DNA from: Phalacrocorax aristotelis
Taxonomy: Eukaryota; Chordata; Aves; Suliformes; Phalacrocoracidae
Length of the DNA: 64,000 nucleotides
Assembly: GCF_949628215.1 (NCBI RefSeq)
Contig: NC_134286.1
Span: 7,812,001 to 7,876,000 of the forward strand
Direction of reading: 5' to 3'
Shown here one piece after another: positions 1 to 9,250 of the stretch. The translations under genes and the position numbers were made by a program. Within the stretch, counting starts at the first letter, position 1. Each line of letters starts with the position of its first letter. Below the pieces are notes generated by a model, which did no database searches, was not told the origin of the DNA, and was given only the letters and a program-made list of their open reading frames with translations.

Positions 1-852
1 CATTTACACCAGCACACTGAACACGAAACAGAGCAAGCCATAAATATTTTAGCTGCTTTTTCAGCTTTGTTATTCTGTTCAAAGCAGGAAACATGACAAA
101 CCTTTGATTGTTTTGCTTAATACCAAACAATAATTCAAAGAGAGACAAACAAGCAACATTAAATGATGCCTGTGATGTACAGGAAAGCCAATGAATTAGA
201 AGAACCTGATGAGGATGGCATGGATCGGAGCAGCCCCTTTCCCTGAATTCGGCAGGTTCCGCATGTCCCTCCCATGCCCCCTTCCATGCCAGCCAGCGCA
301 TCCCCATCCTGCACGGCAACGGAACAGGGCCGGGCCAGCTGTATGGGCGGTCACACCGGGCATCCTGCGCTGCCTGCATCCCTAGCACAACCCGCAGAGC
401 AACAGCCACCAACACCACTTTTAACAACCTTTTAAAAACTCCTGTGAAGGCAACGAGCGTCTCTTCCCTTGAGCATCACCATGCTCAGAATCCACTCGCA
501 AAGCAGCTACCTCCAGCCTCCCAGCGGCACGGAGACAGCCTGGCCTGGCCGGCCACACCGGCATCCCTGCCTGGGCACTTCTGGGCGTCTCTGCAGCATC
601 TGGGGGTGAAACATCCACCCGCAACCACGTGTCAGGGCTGCCCCAGAACCCACAAGCTGGGTGCTTGCCGCTCCCCGCTGCCCGTCCTCCATCACTCCCT
701 CACCCCAGGGTGTCGGACACACGGAAACCACCGCTGCCTGTCTGCCCGACACTCGTTTCAGCAGCGCTTACATGAGCAGACCCGCACGCCGCAGTCCATG
801 TGCAGGCCTGCTACCGATGCCCCAGGGGCAAGGGCTGCCTGCCCGCACTCAC
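1..852. other. PCDH19 intron, downstream part
   Basis: This is intron sequence lying 3' (in gene sense, to the left) of the PCDH19 cytoplasmic exon at 853-1180. The next cytoplasmic exons, which in human begin at the residues following PLPE, are not present here and must lie left of the window. The first 200 bases are AT-rich and the remainder is GC-rich. I see no exon, RNA gene or recognisable repeat. Confidence 0.6.
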
Positions 853-1180
853 CTCTGGCAGCGGCATCCCGTTGATGATGAGGTCGGGCTGCTGGGGGCT
901 CTGCCCCGTGAAGGTGTGATGGTAAATGTGGTTGGAGCCGGCGTTCCTGTTGTTCTGGCTGTCCACGTTGAGGAAGGTGCTTTCAGAGCGGCGGCAGCCC
1001 AGAGGCAGGGTCTGCTGGTGGTAGTCGAAGTAGTTGAGGGATGAAGTGAGAGAGGAGCAGCTCACAACGTTCATTTTATCTGTCTCTTCCACATCCCGCG
1101 GTACCAGGCGGATATCATTCTTGCTGATTTTCTTCTTCTTGCTTGACTTCTTTTGATGCCCATAGGAGTATTCTGCGATT
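853..1180 (-). CDS. PCDH19: Protocadherin-19, cytoplasmic exon (equivalent of human exon 3)
   Basis: This 328-base exon encodes the first part of the PCDH19 cytoplasmic tail. It reads [11 protein letters not shown], a lysine cluster ([11 protein letters not shown]), [15 protein letters not shown], then [15 protein letters not shown] and finishes [11 protein letters not shown], nearly residue for residue as I recall the human protein. The acceptor is CCCCCAG before base 1180, and the donor GTGAGTG lies at 846-852. The exon opens with one base (A) that completes the arginine codon begun by the AG at the end of exon 1 and closes on a whole GAG codon, so the phases agree. The tail binds the WAVE regulatory complex in mammals; those motifs lie in exons outside this window. 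Identification is by direct family recognition and by the join to exon 1. Confidence 0.95.
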
Positions 1181-4100
1181 CTGGGGGATAGAAGGAAAAT
1201 GACTAGCTGAGAGCATCCCAAACCCTGCCCCGCTAAATACACATGCAGAAACCCGGAGGGCTTGGCCCCCATCTCTGTGTAGGCTTCTTAGTCATGCACA
1301 TTACGTCATGCTTTGTGTTTGGTGGCATGACATGGTCTTTAGCTTATTTTTATATGTATAATGCTTTCAGGTCAAATATGAAAAATAATGGGAAGGGAGA
1401 ATGCCTCTGTTTTTCTCTAGTGTTTATAATTGCTGAAATTTAGTTACTAGAAGCAAAGTCCAGCCTGCAGAAGAGAAAAATGGAGACATTAAAATCCATG
1501 AACTGAAAAGAGTACCTGCATTCATTTCCATGCATAATAAGGATTTAAAAAGTGATTTAATTTGGTCCCTGTAATGAAAATTCAAAATGAATAGTGGATT
1601 TTTTTCCCAGTTCGTTTTCCACAGCAGTAAATAAGGCAGACCCAGAAGCAGTCCTAGCTGGCAAGCTCTATTCTCTCACACTCCAAGGGCTGTTTGTTTA
1701 TTAATGCTCTATCCAAACTGCTGGTATTTTGACTATCTCCTGATAACACCTGATAACTTGAAATCTTTTCTTCAACCGCATGCTATTCCTCCCTCACCCC
1801 CCGGACATGCACACCCGCTTCTGCTGAGAAATGCTTTCGTCTTCTAGAAATCGGAGAACAACTACTGTGTTTTGCAAAGAGAAATGATCCTTCCTGACCC
1901 TTTTTTTTTTTTTTAACTGAAAGCTTGTTTTTCTCTGCCTTTCTTTCCCCCTTTGCTTCCCACCTGCCAAAAGAATCAACCGATTAAGTGCCTTGAATGC
2001 CTTGTGCAAAACACCAGAGGAAAAAAGTTATCGTAGAACACCACCGGAAAAAATAATGACAAATATGACTGCACTTTGCATTAACTGGGTATGCTCGTCT
2101 CAGAGCGACTGTGGCTCCTCTTTCCATAGGGAGCAACACAGCCCCAGCCAATGCCCCACAGATGAATCTGTGCATGCACAGTGCTGGGAAGCTTGGTGTT
2201 TCCCAGGGAAGCACATCAAATGCTTCCCACAGACAGAAACACACATTTGAAAGTCGGCACCTTGCTCTTCTTCTTGTTATGATAACAGCATTAAAAAGAA
2301 AAAAGAAAAAAAAAAATCCAATAGCTGCAACAGAAATAATGGGATGAATAAATAATACAGTTTATCTAGAAAGGCAAATATTGGACAAATATTCTTGTTC
2401 CAGAAAGCTAATTGCCTGAGCATGAAAATGCCACCAAGTAGAACAGCTCTCATATAACCTTATGTGCCTCATCAATTAACACATTTTATGAAGACTCTCC
2501 GGCAGCTGTTGTGAAGAACCTCTAAAATAAGGCACTGGCGAAGCCTAAAGGCACGCACTCAGCGCGGGAAGAGGGTGCCCCATGGTCACAGCCGCTGCTG
2601 AGCCTACCTGGTGCTTCTCTACCTCTGCAGCTGACTTCTCCTGCCCCGATGCACACTGATAACAGCCCGTGCATCCCCCTGAGCGCGCACATAAATCAGG
2701 GGAAGGCAGGGATTTCTGTTGTGCCAACAATCTATATGCTGCTGACTCGTCTAACAATGCTTGATGAAGCTTTAATTGTTTTGTTTACCTAAACGTTTAA
2801 GTTTGGCAATGCAAGAGCCCAATTATTTTCTGCAGGCATTCATTTTGCTGTCCTTTCTCTATTGACCAATTATTTAATTAAACTGCACTTCATTAATCCC
2901 TAAGCCGTCACAGTAAACCCAGGGCTTATACATATGTGTGAAGCTGTTAGGGGCACCGCCACGACGTGATTTTTATCCATTCAGGTCCTGTTCTCATTTA
3001 ATGGGCCAAGCTGGCAAGAAATCCGGTATCTGAGCTTTCACTTGAAGCTAGACATCCCATAATACAGCACAGACCGACCTTTATGTGCAGATGATTTTCC
3101 CCCCATCGAGCAAAAAGGCTTATAAACGCACTTTACGCTGTGAAAACGGGGTGTAAAAACCGAACTCTCCGGCATTATTTCTACGTAAATAAAACTTCAA
3201 AGACCGCACATCCCCCTGCGCCACAGAATTGCCGGGGGCCAGCGTGCGTTTCCAAGGTAGAGCAAAATTAATTTCCATCCCTCCCCTCTGAAACGACTCG
3301 GTGCCGAAGGAATGGAGAAGTCATGGCTATTTCACTAGTAACAGGATTAAACCATTTATGAGGCATTGCAGCTGCTCTTTTATGGCATCTGATTGATATT
3401 CATGTGTGGTTAGCATTTGTCTCCTAACTTGTGTAACACAGAGAATAGTAAAAGAGAGACAATAATCGCTGGGCTGTTACATATTCAGGGGACTGGATTT
3501 CCCCTATCAACCCTTCAGCGGCTCCAGGCGCAGGGCTGACCTCCCGTCCAGCATTTCGAACCCAGGAGCACGTATTCAGCCAGGGCAAAATAACACAGCG
3601 CTGCAAAAATCCTCCCTCGCCCCATCGCTCCCAGCCCACCCGGCCGTGCTGGGCGCTGGATCAGGGGGAACCGGGTGATTTTTGCCCCTATTTTATCCAG
3701 TTGGCCCCATCGCCAGCCGTGTCGAGGAGCCGCATCGGGCACACAATAGCTCTTTTGAACGGCGAGCGAGGGCTTACGGATGCCACCGCGGCCGCTCGCC
3801 CTGTCTGCTGCGGGGATGCTGCGGAGGTCTGGGGGGCTTTCCCTCCTCGGGAGCCTGGGGAGCTGCGCTGGGGACAGGTGGGCTGCCCACGGGAACAACC
3901 TGCGATGGAGCATGTAAAATCAGGGATGCTGCAACAGATTGTCAAGCCGCACAATTAAGTCGATTCGTTACTCGACACAGATTTCTGCTCTCCTTCCAGA
4001 GAACAATTTTTTAAAGCTTCGCAGGAAATTTCCTTAGAGGGACGCGAACCTCACTTCTGTTCCTAAAGTAAATTTAACACACACACACACCCCTCCCCCA

Positions 4101-4185
4101 AGTATACAGCAGCAAATGGAAAGGTAACTGTGATGGCAAAAATCAAAGCAGACCGGCAGGTACACAGAAACAAAGATGCCTTTAC
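1181..4185 (-). other. PCDH19: PCDH19 intron between exon 1 and the cytoplasmic exon
   Basis: This 3.0-kb intron separates the transmembrane-encoding exon from the cytoplasmic exon. Mammalian PCDH19 has a small alternative exon of about 47 codons in this interval; I looked for it on the minus strand and could not recognise it. The intron has T and A homopolymers near 1904-1915 and 2296-2315 and a short CA run at 4077-4091. Its 2740-3440 part is AT-rich with many TAAT-type homeobox cores and low CpG, the look of a conserved enhancer block. Confidence 0.7.
2740..3440. promoter_or_regulatory. Candidate conserved non-coding block in PCDH19 intron
   Basis: An AT-rich, low-CpG, non-repetitive stretch with clustered homeobox-like cores (AATTAAAC, TTTAATTG, TTAATTAAA) and CAAT/forkhead-like words such as TGTTTAC at about 2783. 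Such composition is typical of vertebrate intronic enhancers. No alignment was possible, so the call rests on composition only. Confidence 0.25.
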
Positions 4186-6326
4186 CTGCAGTTATAGGTC
4201 CTGATTTCCTTGTTATCCCTTTTGCACTTGACTGCCACAAAGATCATGGTGACAAAAAGAATGGCTGCAATAGACCCCAGGGCAATAATGAAAATCAGGG
4301 AGAGGTTAACAGATCCTATGGACTCCTGGGCGTCCAGGGCTGGAGACAGGTATATCAAAATCAAGGCAGAAGCTGAGAGCGATGTTTTCCCGTGGTCATG
4401 AGCCACCACGATCAACTCATAGGCTGTCTTTGCATTCTCCCCAAAGGCTCTGGTGGTCCTTATCTCTCCATTGACCTGGTCTATCTCAAAAAATCCTCTG
4501 TCTCCTTCCACCATTTCGTAGGAAAGTCTGCCATTTTCACCCTCATCATAGTCGTCTGCCTTGACCACCGTCACCAAGTAGCCAACCCCCGCGTTCCTGG
4601 GGATGTACACCTCTGCTGTCCCGTTGACCAGCGTCGGGGCCGTGATCACGGGGGTGTTGTCATTGACGTCCAGGACAATCACCCTGACAGTGGCATTGCT
4701 CTGCAGAGAAGGATTACCCCCATCTTTTGCCAAGACCTTGAACTCAAAGGCCTTTGTCTGTTCATGATTGAAGGACCTCAAGGCATAGATATCTCCAGAG
4801 TTGGGGTTGATGGAGACATAGGTGAAGACAGGCATGTCCCTGACTTGGGAGGGCACAATCTGGTAGGAGACACTGCCATTGAGGCCCAAGTCAGGGTCCC
4901 TGGCTGAGACTGAGAGGAGGTAGGCCCCTGGGGTGTTGTTCTCCTGCACAATGACCTGGTAATAGGGCTTGGAGAAGTGGGGATGGTTGTCATTCTCATC
5001 GGTGATCTTGACAGTGAAGGACTTGGTGGCCTGCAGGGAGGGGACACCATTGTCCTTGGCCTGAATAGTGAGGTTGTACTGGTCCCTCTGCTCCCGGTCC
5101 AGCCGCCCATCCACCAGGATGGTGGAGAAGCTCTCGTACTCCTGAAGCCGGAAAGGCACGTTGCCCAGGAGCTTGCACTGCACCCGCCCGTTGGCCCCAG
5201 AGTCGCGGTCTGAGACCCGCACCAGGGCGATGACATACCCCGGTGGGGCGCTCTCACTCACCTCCACCAGCTCGCTGTTGACAGAGAGGAGGTTGATGAG
5301 GGGTGGGTTGTCGTTGGCGTCCTGGACACTGATGGTCACTTTGCAGTGGGCGGGGATGGAGTTAGGCCCCAAGTCCTTGGCCTGCACATCCAGCTCATAG
5401 ACGTGACCCTCCTCATAGTCGATGGCACCACTCACCGTGATGAGGCCACTCTGGGGGTCGATTTGGAAGAGCTCCCGGGCCCGCTCAGACACGTAGCTGT
5501 GGAAGGAGTAGAGGACCTGGCCGTTGGTGCCCTCGTCTGGGTCAGAGGCATTGAGGCGGATGACCGGCGTACCCGGCGGGGCATTTTCAGGCACGCTGAC
5601 GGTGTAGGCCGGCTCCTCGAAGAGCGGGTTGTTGTCATTGGAGTCGATGACACGAATGCTGAGCTCCACCGTGCCGAAGTTGGGCGGGTCACCACCATCC
5701 AGCGCCGTGATCACATAGCTGTAGTGGGACTGGGTCTCGCGGTCCAGGCTTTTCTCCACTACCAGCTCAGCAAAGCGGGACCCATCACCCCGCGTCTTGG
5801 TCTCCAGCCCAAAGAGGTCATTGGGGGTGATCTCGTAGCTCTGCACACCAAAGCTGCCTGAGTCTGGGTCGTAGGCACTCTCCAATGGCACCCGGGTGCC
5901 CGGGCTGGCTGTCTCCGAGATTTCCAGCTCGATCTGGTCGGTGGGGAAGCTGGGCGCGTTGTCGTTGAGGTCCTTGATCTCCAGCTTGATCACACAGATC
6001 TCCATGGAGCTGGACATCACCTCCAGTGAGATGACGCACTTGGGGCTCTGCCGGCACAGCAGATCCCGGTCGATCTTCTGCTTGGTCACCAACAGCCCCG
6101 ACCCAGGGCTGATGTCCACCAGGTGGGGAGCCGAGTTGGAGACCACCCGGAAGGCGGTGGGCTGCCGGGGGTCCAGCACAAAACCGGCGTCCCGGGCGTC
6201 CTTGGCGACGTTGGCGATCACCGTGCCGGCCCGCTGCTCCTCCTCCACCGAGTACTTGAGGTTGACGAGGGCCCCGGCGCCGGCCCACAGCAAGGCGGCC
6301 CCCAGCAGCGCCGGGAGAGCCCCCAT
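4186..6326 (-). CDS. PCDH19: Protocadherin-19, first coding exon (signal peptide, six cadherin domains, membrane span)
   Basis: PCDH19 is a delta-2 protocadherin, a single-pass adhesion molecule of neurons. As is usual for protocadherins, one exon encodes the whole ectodomain: 713 codons plus two bases. A signal peptide occupies about residues 1-20. Five D-x-N-D-N calcium linkers (DLNDN 119-123, DSNDN 228-232, DANDN 336-340, DENDN 443-447, DVNDN 553-557) delimit six cadherin repeats. The membrane span is about 676-699, followed by [16 protein letters not shown]. The donor GTAAAG lies just left of 4186 and joins TGC-AG to the exon at 853-1180. The start is chosen because GGCGGCGATGGGG is a strong initiation context and the signal peptide begins there. 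Asn340, the residue of a recurrent human epilepsy variant, keeps the same number. The upstream neighbour on the other strand is TNMD, 25 kb away. Confidence 0.98.
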
Positions 6327-6572
6327 CGCCGCCGCTGCCCCCTACGGCCGCCGCGCCGCGCCCCGACGGACACCGGCCGCCCGCCTCAGGGGCCCGCCGC
6401 CCTCATGTGGGCAGCGCCCGCCGGGCTGCCCGGCGGCGGGCGGGCGGGTGCGGGCACCGGAGCCGCGGTCCCCCGCGCCCACGCCAACGCCGCCCGCTCA
6501 GGCGCTGCGAGCCGGAGGCGCCGCGGATGGGCCGGGCATGGCGTGCGGAAGCGGGAGATGGAGCGGGGTGGC

Positions 6573-6690
6573 GAGCCGCGCCGAGCCGAGCCGAGCCGAG
6601 CCGAGCCGAGCCGAGAGAATCTAGCCGAGCTGCGCCGAGCCGCGCCGAGCCGCGCCAAGCCGAACCGAGCCGAGCCGCGCCGAGCCCGCT
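6573..6690. repeat. Degenerate (CCGAG)n pentanucleotide tract
   Basis: Six or more perfect GCCGA units run from about 6577 to 6614, followed after a short interruption by variant units (GCCGC, GCCAA, GCCGA) to about 6690. It lies roughly 250-360 bases upstream of the PCDH19 start codon, so it is probably in the 5'UTR or core promoter. On the gene strand it reads CTCGG. It is a plausible length-polymorphic site. Confidence 0.85.
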
Positions 6691-6796
6691 CCCGCCGGCG
6701 CCCGCTGCGGCGGCCGCACGCCACTGCCCGCAGTCCGGAGCGCCGGCGGGCGGCGCGGGGGCGGGCGGCGCGGGGGCGGGCGGCGGTGAGCTGCAA

Positions 6797-6843
6797 CCAA
6801 TGGGCACTCGGGGGCGGGGCCTGCGGGCCGCGCTGCAGCCAAT
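6797..6843. promoter_or_regulatory. PCDH19: Paired CCAAT boxes with GC box, likely PCDH19 core promoter element
   Basis: Two nearly identical boxes, AACCAATGGG (CCAAT at 6797-6801) and AGCCAATGGG (CCAAT at 6839-6843), stand 42 bases apart, about four helical turns, with a GC box between them. Paired NF-Y sites at this spacing are common in TATA-less CpG-island promoters. The surrounding words (GCTGC..CCAATGGG) suggest that the second box arose by local duplication. Confidence 0.6.
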
Positions 6844-7928
6844 GGGTCCGCGCCGAGCCGCGCTGCCGGCCGGCGGGGCGGGGCCGGGGCGGGGCCCGCG
6901 GAGCGGCGCGGCCAGGAGCGGGAGCGGAGCGGCGGGGGGTGGCAGAGCCGCGGCGGGAGCTCGCTGCCCCGCGGCGCCGAGCCCGCCCCGGTGCCCGGGA
7001 GCTGCGGGCGTACTGGCGGCTTGGGGCGCCGCGGCAGCTGCTGCGTGGCCGCGGTCACCGGCCGGTCCTTCTTCAGCGCCGCGGACGCGCGCGGGGCGGC
7101 GGCGGACCCACAGGCGGGTAGCGCGGTGGGCGCCGCGGAGCCAGGCAGCCGGGACTTCCGGGTCCGTGCTGAGCGCCCCCAGGCCCGTTCAGTCGCTTTC
7201 CCTCAGGAGCGGCAGTGAGCCCGCCCCGCCGGGGCGCACCGCAACGCGCCCCTCCGGGCACGGTCCCCCGGGAGCCCGCGTGGGACCAGGCACAGCCACG
7301 CTCCCCCGGGCGGCTCCAGCTCCGGCAGCGCTCCCTGCTAATTACTGGAGCAAGCACCGTGCTACCGCCTTGTCTTCAAAATGAAACAAAACGTGTGTAG
7401 TCCGTGTGCCGGTGCCTTACCTCGGGCGTCGGCGCGTGGCACGCAAGTTCTCGGGGTCTAATTAAGGGGGGCACCGGGAGGGTGTCACCGTGCCTCGGGC
7501 ACGGGGGCGGTGCTGCCGGCCGGTGCAGGCGGGGCGCTCCGCCTGCTCAGCTCGGAGCCTTTCGGCTGCAAACTTTCAGACATGCCGTTTCCCCCCACCG
7601 CCACCCTCCCCGATGTTAAGGGAAGGGCCGGGTGCCAGCGCGCCCCTGCGGCAAACCGCCCCGGGAACCCGCCGATCGATAGCGGCGAGACGGCGCCGCG
7701 GCGGGGAAGGCAGCGGGACGGAGTGCCCGGCCGGGGGTGCTGCGGTACGGACCCCCCTCGGGGGCGGTGGGCAGCGGGAGCCGCCGCTGCAGCCGCCACG
7801 GCGGGCCCAGCCCGGGCAGCCCGCGCGGTCCCGGCCCCGGCCCCCGCCTCCATTCTCCGGGCTCGGGCTCGGGCCCGGCCCTGGCCCGGCCGCGCCGTCG
7901 GGCCCCGCCGCGCCTTCCCGGCACAAGG

Positions 7929-7942
7929 GCGCCATCTAGCGG
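7929..7942 (-). promoter_or_regulatory. Strong CTCF-type motif in PCDH19 CpG island
   Basis: The minus strand reads GGCCGCTAGATGGCGCCC, matching the established CTCF core (CC[A/G]C[C/T]AG[A/G][G/T]GGCGC) at every core position. It lies 1.6 kb upstream of the PCDH19 start codon at the far side of the island, a usual place for a domain boundary or promoter-anchoring site. Binding is inferred, not shown. Confidence 0.6.
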
Positions 7943-8056
7943 CCGCCGCGGGGAGGCGGAGCCGGGAACCTGCCCGGCCCTGGGCGCACCCGCGGCGGCT
8001 GCGGGGCTACAGGGCACGGCCGCGGGCCGCCCCACGCCCGGACGCGCCCGGGACAC

Positions 8057-8100
8057 CCCACCCCCCCCCCCCCGGGACACCCATGGGGACACCCCCCCCC
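8057..8100. repeat. Poly(C)/poly(G) tracts
   Basis: A run of 13 C (8061-8073), preceded by four C and one A, and a second run of 9 C (8092-8100). The minus strand is therefore G-rich and could fold into a G-quadruplex. Homopolymers of this kind also attract assembly and sequencing error. Confidence 0.8.
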
Positions 8101-8379
8101 GTCGCCGGGGGACGCGGGAGGGTCCCTCTGCTCCTGGCTGCCTCTTCCCGGAGGAGCGGGAGCAACGAGAAGAGCCTTTCCCGGGAGTTTCTTCCCCTCC
8201 CCGGGCAGCAGCAGCGTGGGGTCGCCGTGACCCGTGGGGACGGTGCGAATGGGCGAAGCCTCGGCTCCCTCTTTCGGGAAGTCTTCCTTGGGAAAATTAA
8301 TTCAGATGACTTGAACTGTGCCATGTGGATTGAAAACCTGGCTGAAGGATCATAAACAAAGGGTAATTAGAAACAGGGG

Positions 8380-9250
8380 GAGGTGTTTATGGGGTACTGC
8401 AGGGATCTAGGTTAGGTCTGCTCTCGTTTAATACCCTTATTAATGACCTGGAAAGAGGGAGTAAACTACGCATTAATGAATTTGGCAGATGATGCTATAC
8501 TGGGAGGTGCTGTGAGCTCCAGCAAGCATAGAAAATTAACACAAAAGGGCCTAGTGAGATTAGAAACATGGGCAGGAAACAGCAAAAAGAACTGTGCCTT
8601 AGACAAATGTGAGCGAGTCAGTGCAGCTGGGAGGCAAATGCAGGTGTGAGCCGACAGCAGAAGGGCAACGACGGCCGAGCCAAGCCGGCAGCACCGCACC
8701 GCAGCTGGAGTGACCCCAGCTCCAAGGGCCGGGGGCGAGGGGGACGGCAAGGGGGGGCGGCGAGAGGGACCCAGGGGGACAGAGTGGCCGCTGGTGTCCA
8801 AGGATGACGTGGAGGTGCTGGGAGGCTCAGGTGTGGCCAGAGCGGGAGCACGGTGCTCCCTCGGCACAGACCTGTTGGCGGCAGTTCAGAGGAAAGCCAC
8901 ACAAATGATCAAAGGCATGGAGAGACTGATTTCTGAAGGAAGATTAAAAGGCTTAAATATATATATTGCTTGGCTAAGAGCTGTCCATGGGGAGACAAAC
9001 TAAGAGCCTTACAGATCCGGTTGGTGTAAATAGAGAGGGAGGGAAGGAATTATTTAATAGAGTTCAAGGGGCATCACCAGAAGGGATGACAGGAAATGAA
9101 GAAATGGAGCATTTAGGTTGAATGTCACAGGGGAAAAAAATCCCCTCTGCTGACACTGAAAATTATGAGGCTGCGATGTGGTTCCCTGGAGGGAGAAAGT
9201 TCTATGGCTTGAGATATTTAAAACCAGACAGGATCAGTCTGAATATAAAG
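8380..9250 (+). mobile_element. Old CR1-type LINE relic (reverse transcriptase and 3' part)
   Basis: Conceptual translation of 8419-8570 recalls the CR1 reverse transcriptase core: a FNTLINDLE-like stretch, then NLADDAILGGAV, matching the family's FADDTKLGG motif with its catalytic DD. Further on, 8885-8965 reads KATQMIKGMERLISEGRLK, the counterpart of CR1 RATKMIRGLEHLSYEERLR, and about 9200-9240 matches the usual LEIFKTxLD-like end (GAGATATTTAAAACCAGACAGGAT). Stops and indels separate these pieces. The copy is much more decayed than the CR1s at 35 and 56 kb and abuts the PCDH19 CpG island. Exact ends are uncertain. Confidence 0.65.

Larger units (their letters stand above)
6327..8270 (-). 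promoter_or_regulatory. PCDH19: CpG island and promoter/5'UTR region of PCDH19
   Basis: About 2 kb of very GC- and CpG-rich DNA continuous with the GC-rich first exon. It holds GC boxes (GGGGGCGGGGCC near 6810), a pair of CCAAT boxes, a CCGAG tract and a CTCF-type site. No TATA box is evident; the transcription start cannot be fixed from sequence. Open frames on both strands here are a by-product of high GC and show no family resemblance. Confidence 0.8.

Noticed and set aside
4077-4091. Short CA microsatellite next to PCDH19 exon 1
   Set aside because: Only about eight units; too ordinary to report as a finding.
4392-5861. Several antisense open frames of about 80-170 codons across PCDH19 exon 1
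   Set aside because: They mirror the codon usage of the cadherin repeats on the real coding strand and recur wherever the repeat recurs.
6123-7121. Long plus-strand open frames (over 300 codons) opposite and upstream of PCDH19 exon 1
   Set aside because: They lie in a CpG island where stop codons are rare in all frames, run antisense into PCDH19 coding sequence, and consist of R/A/G/P-rich low-complexity peptide with no family resemblance.
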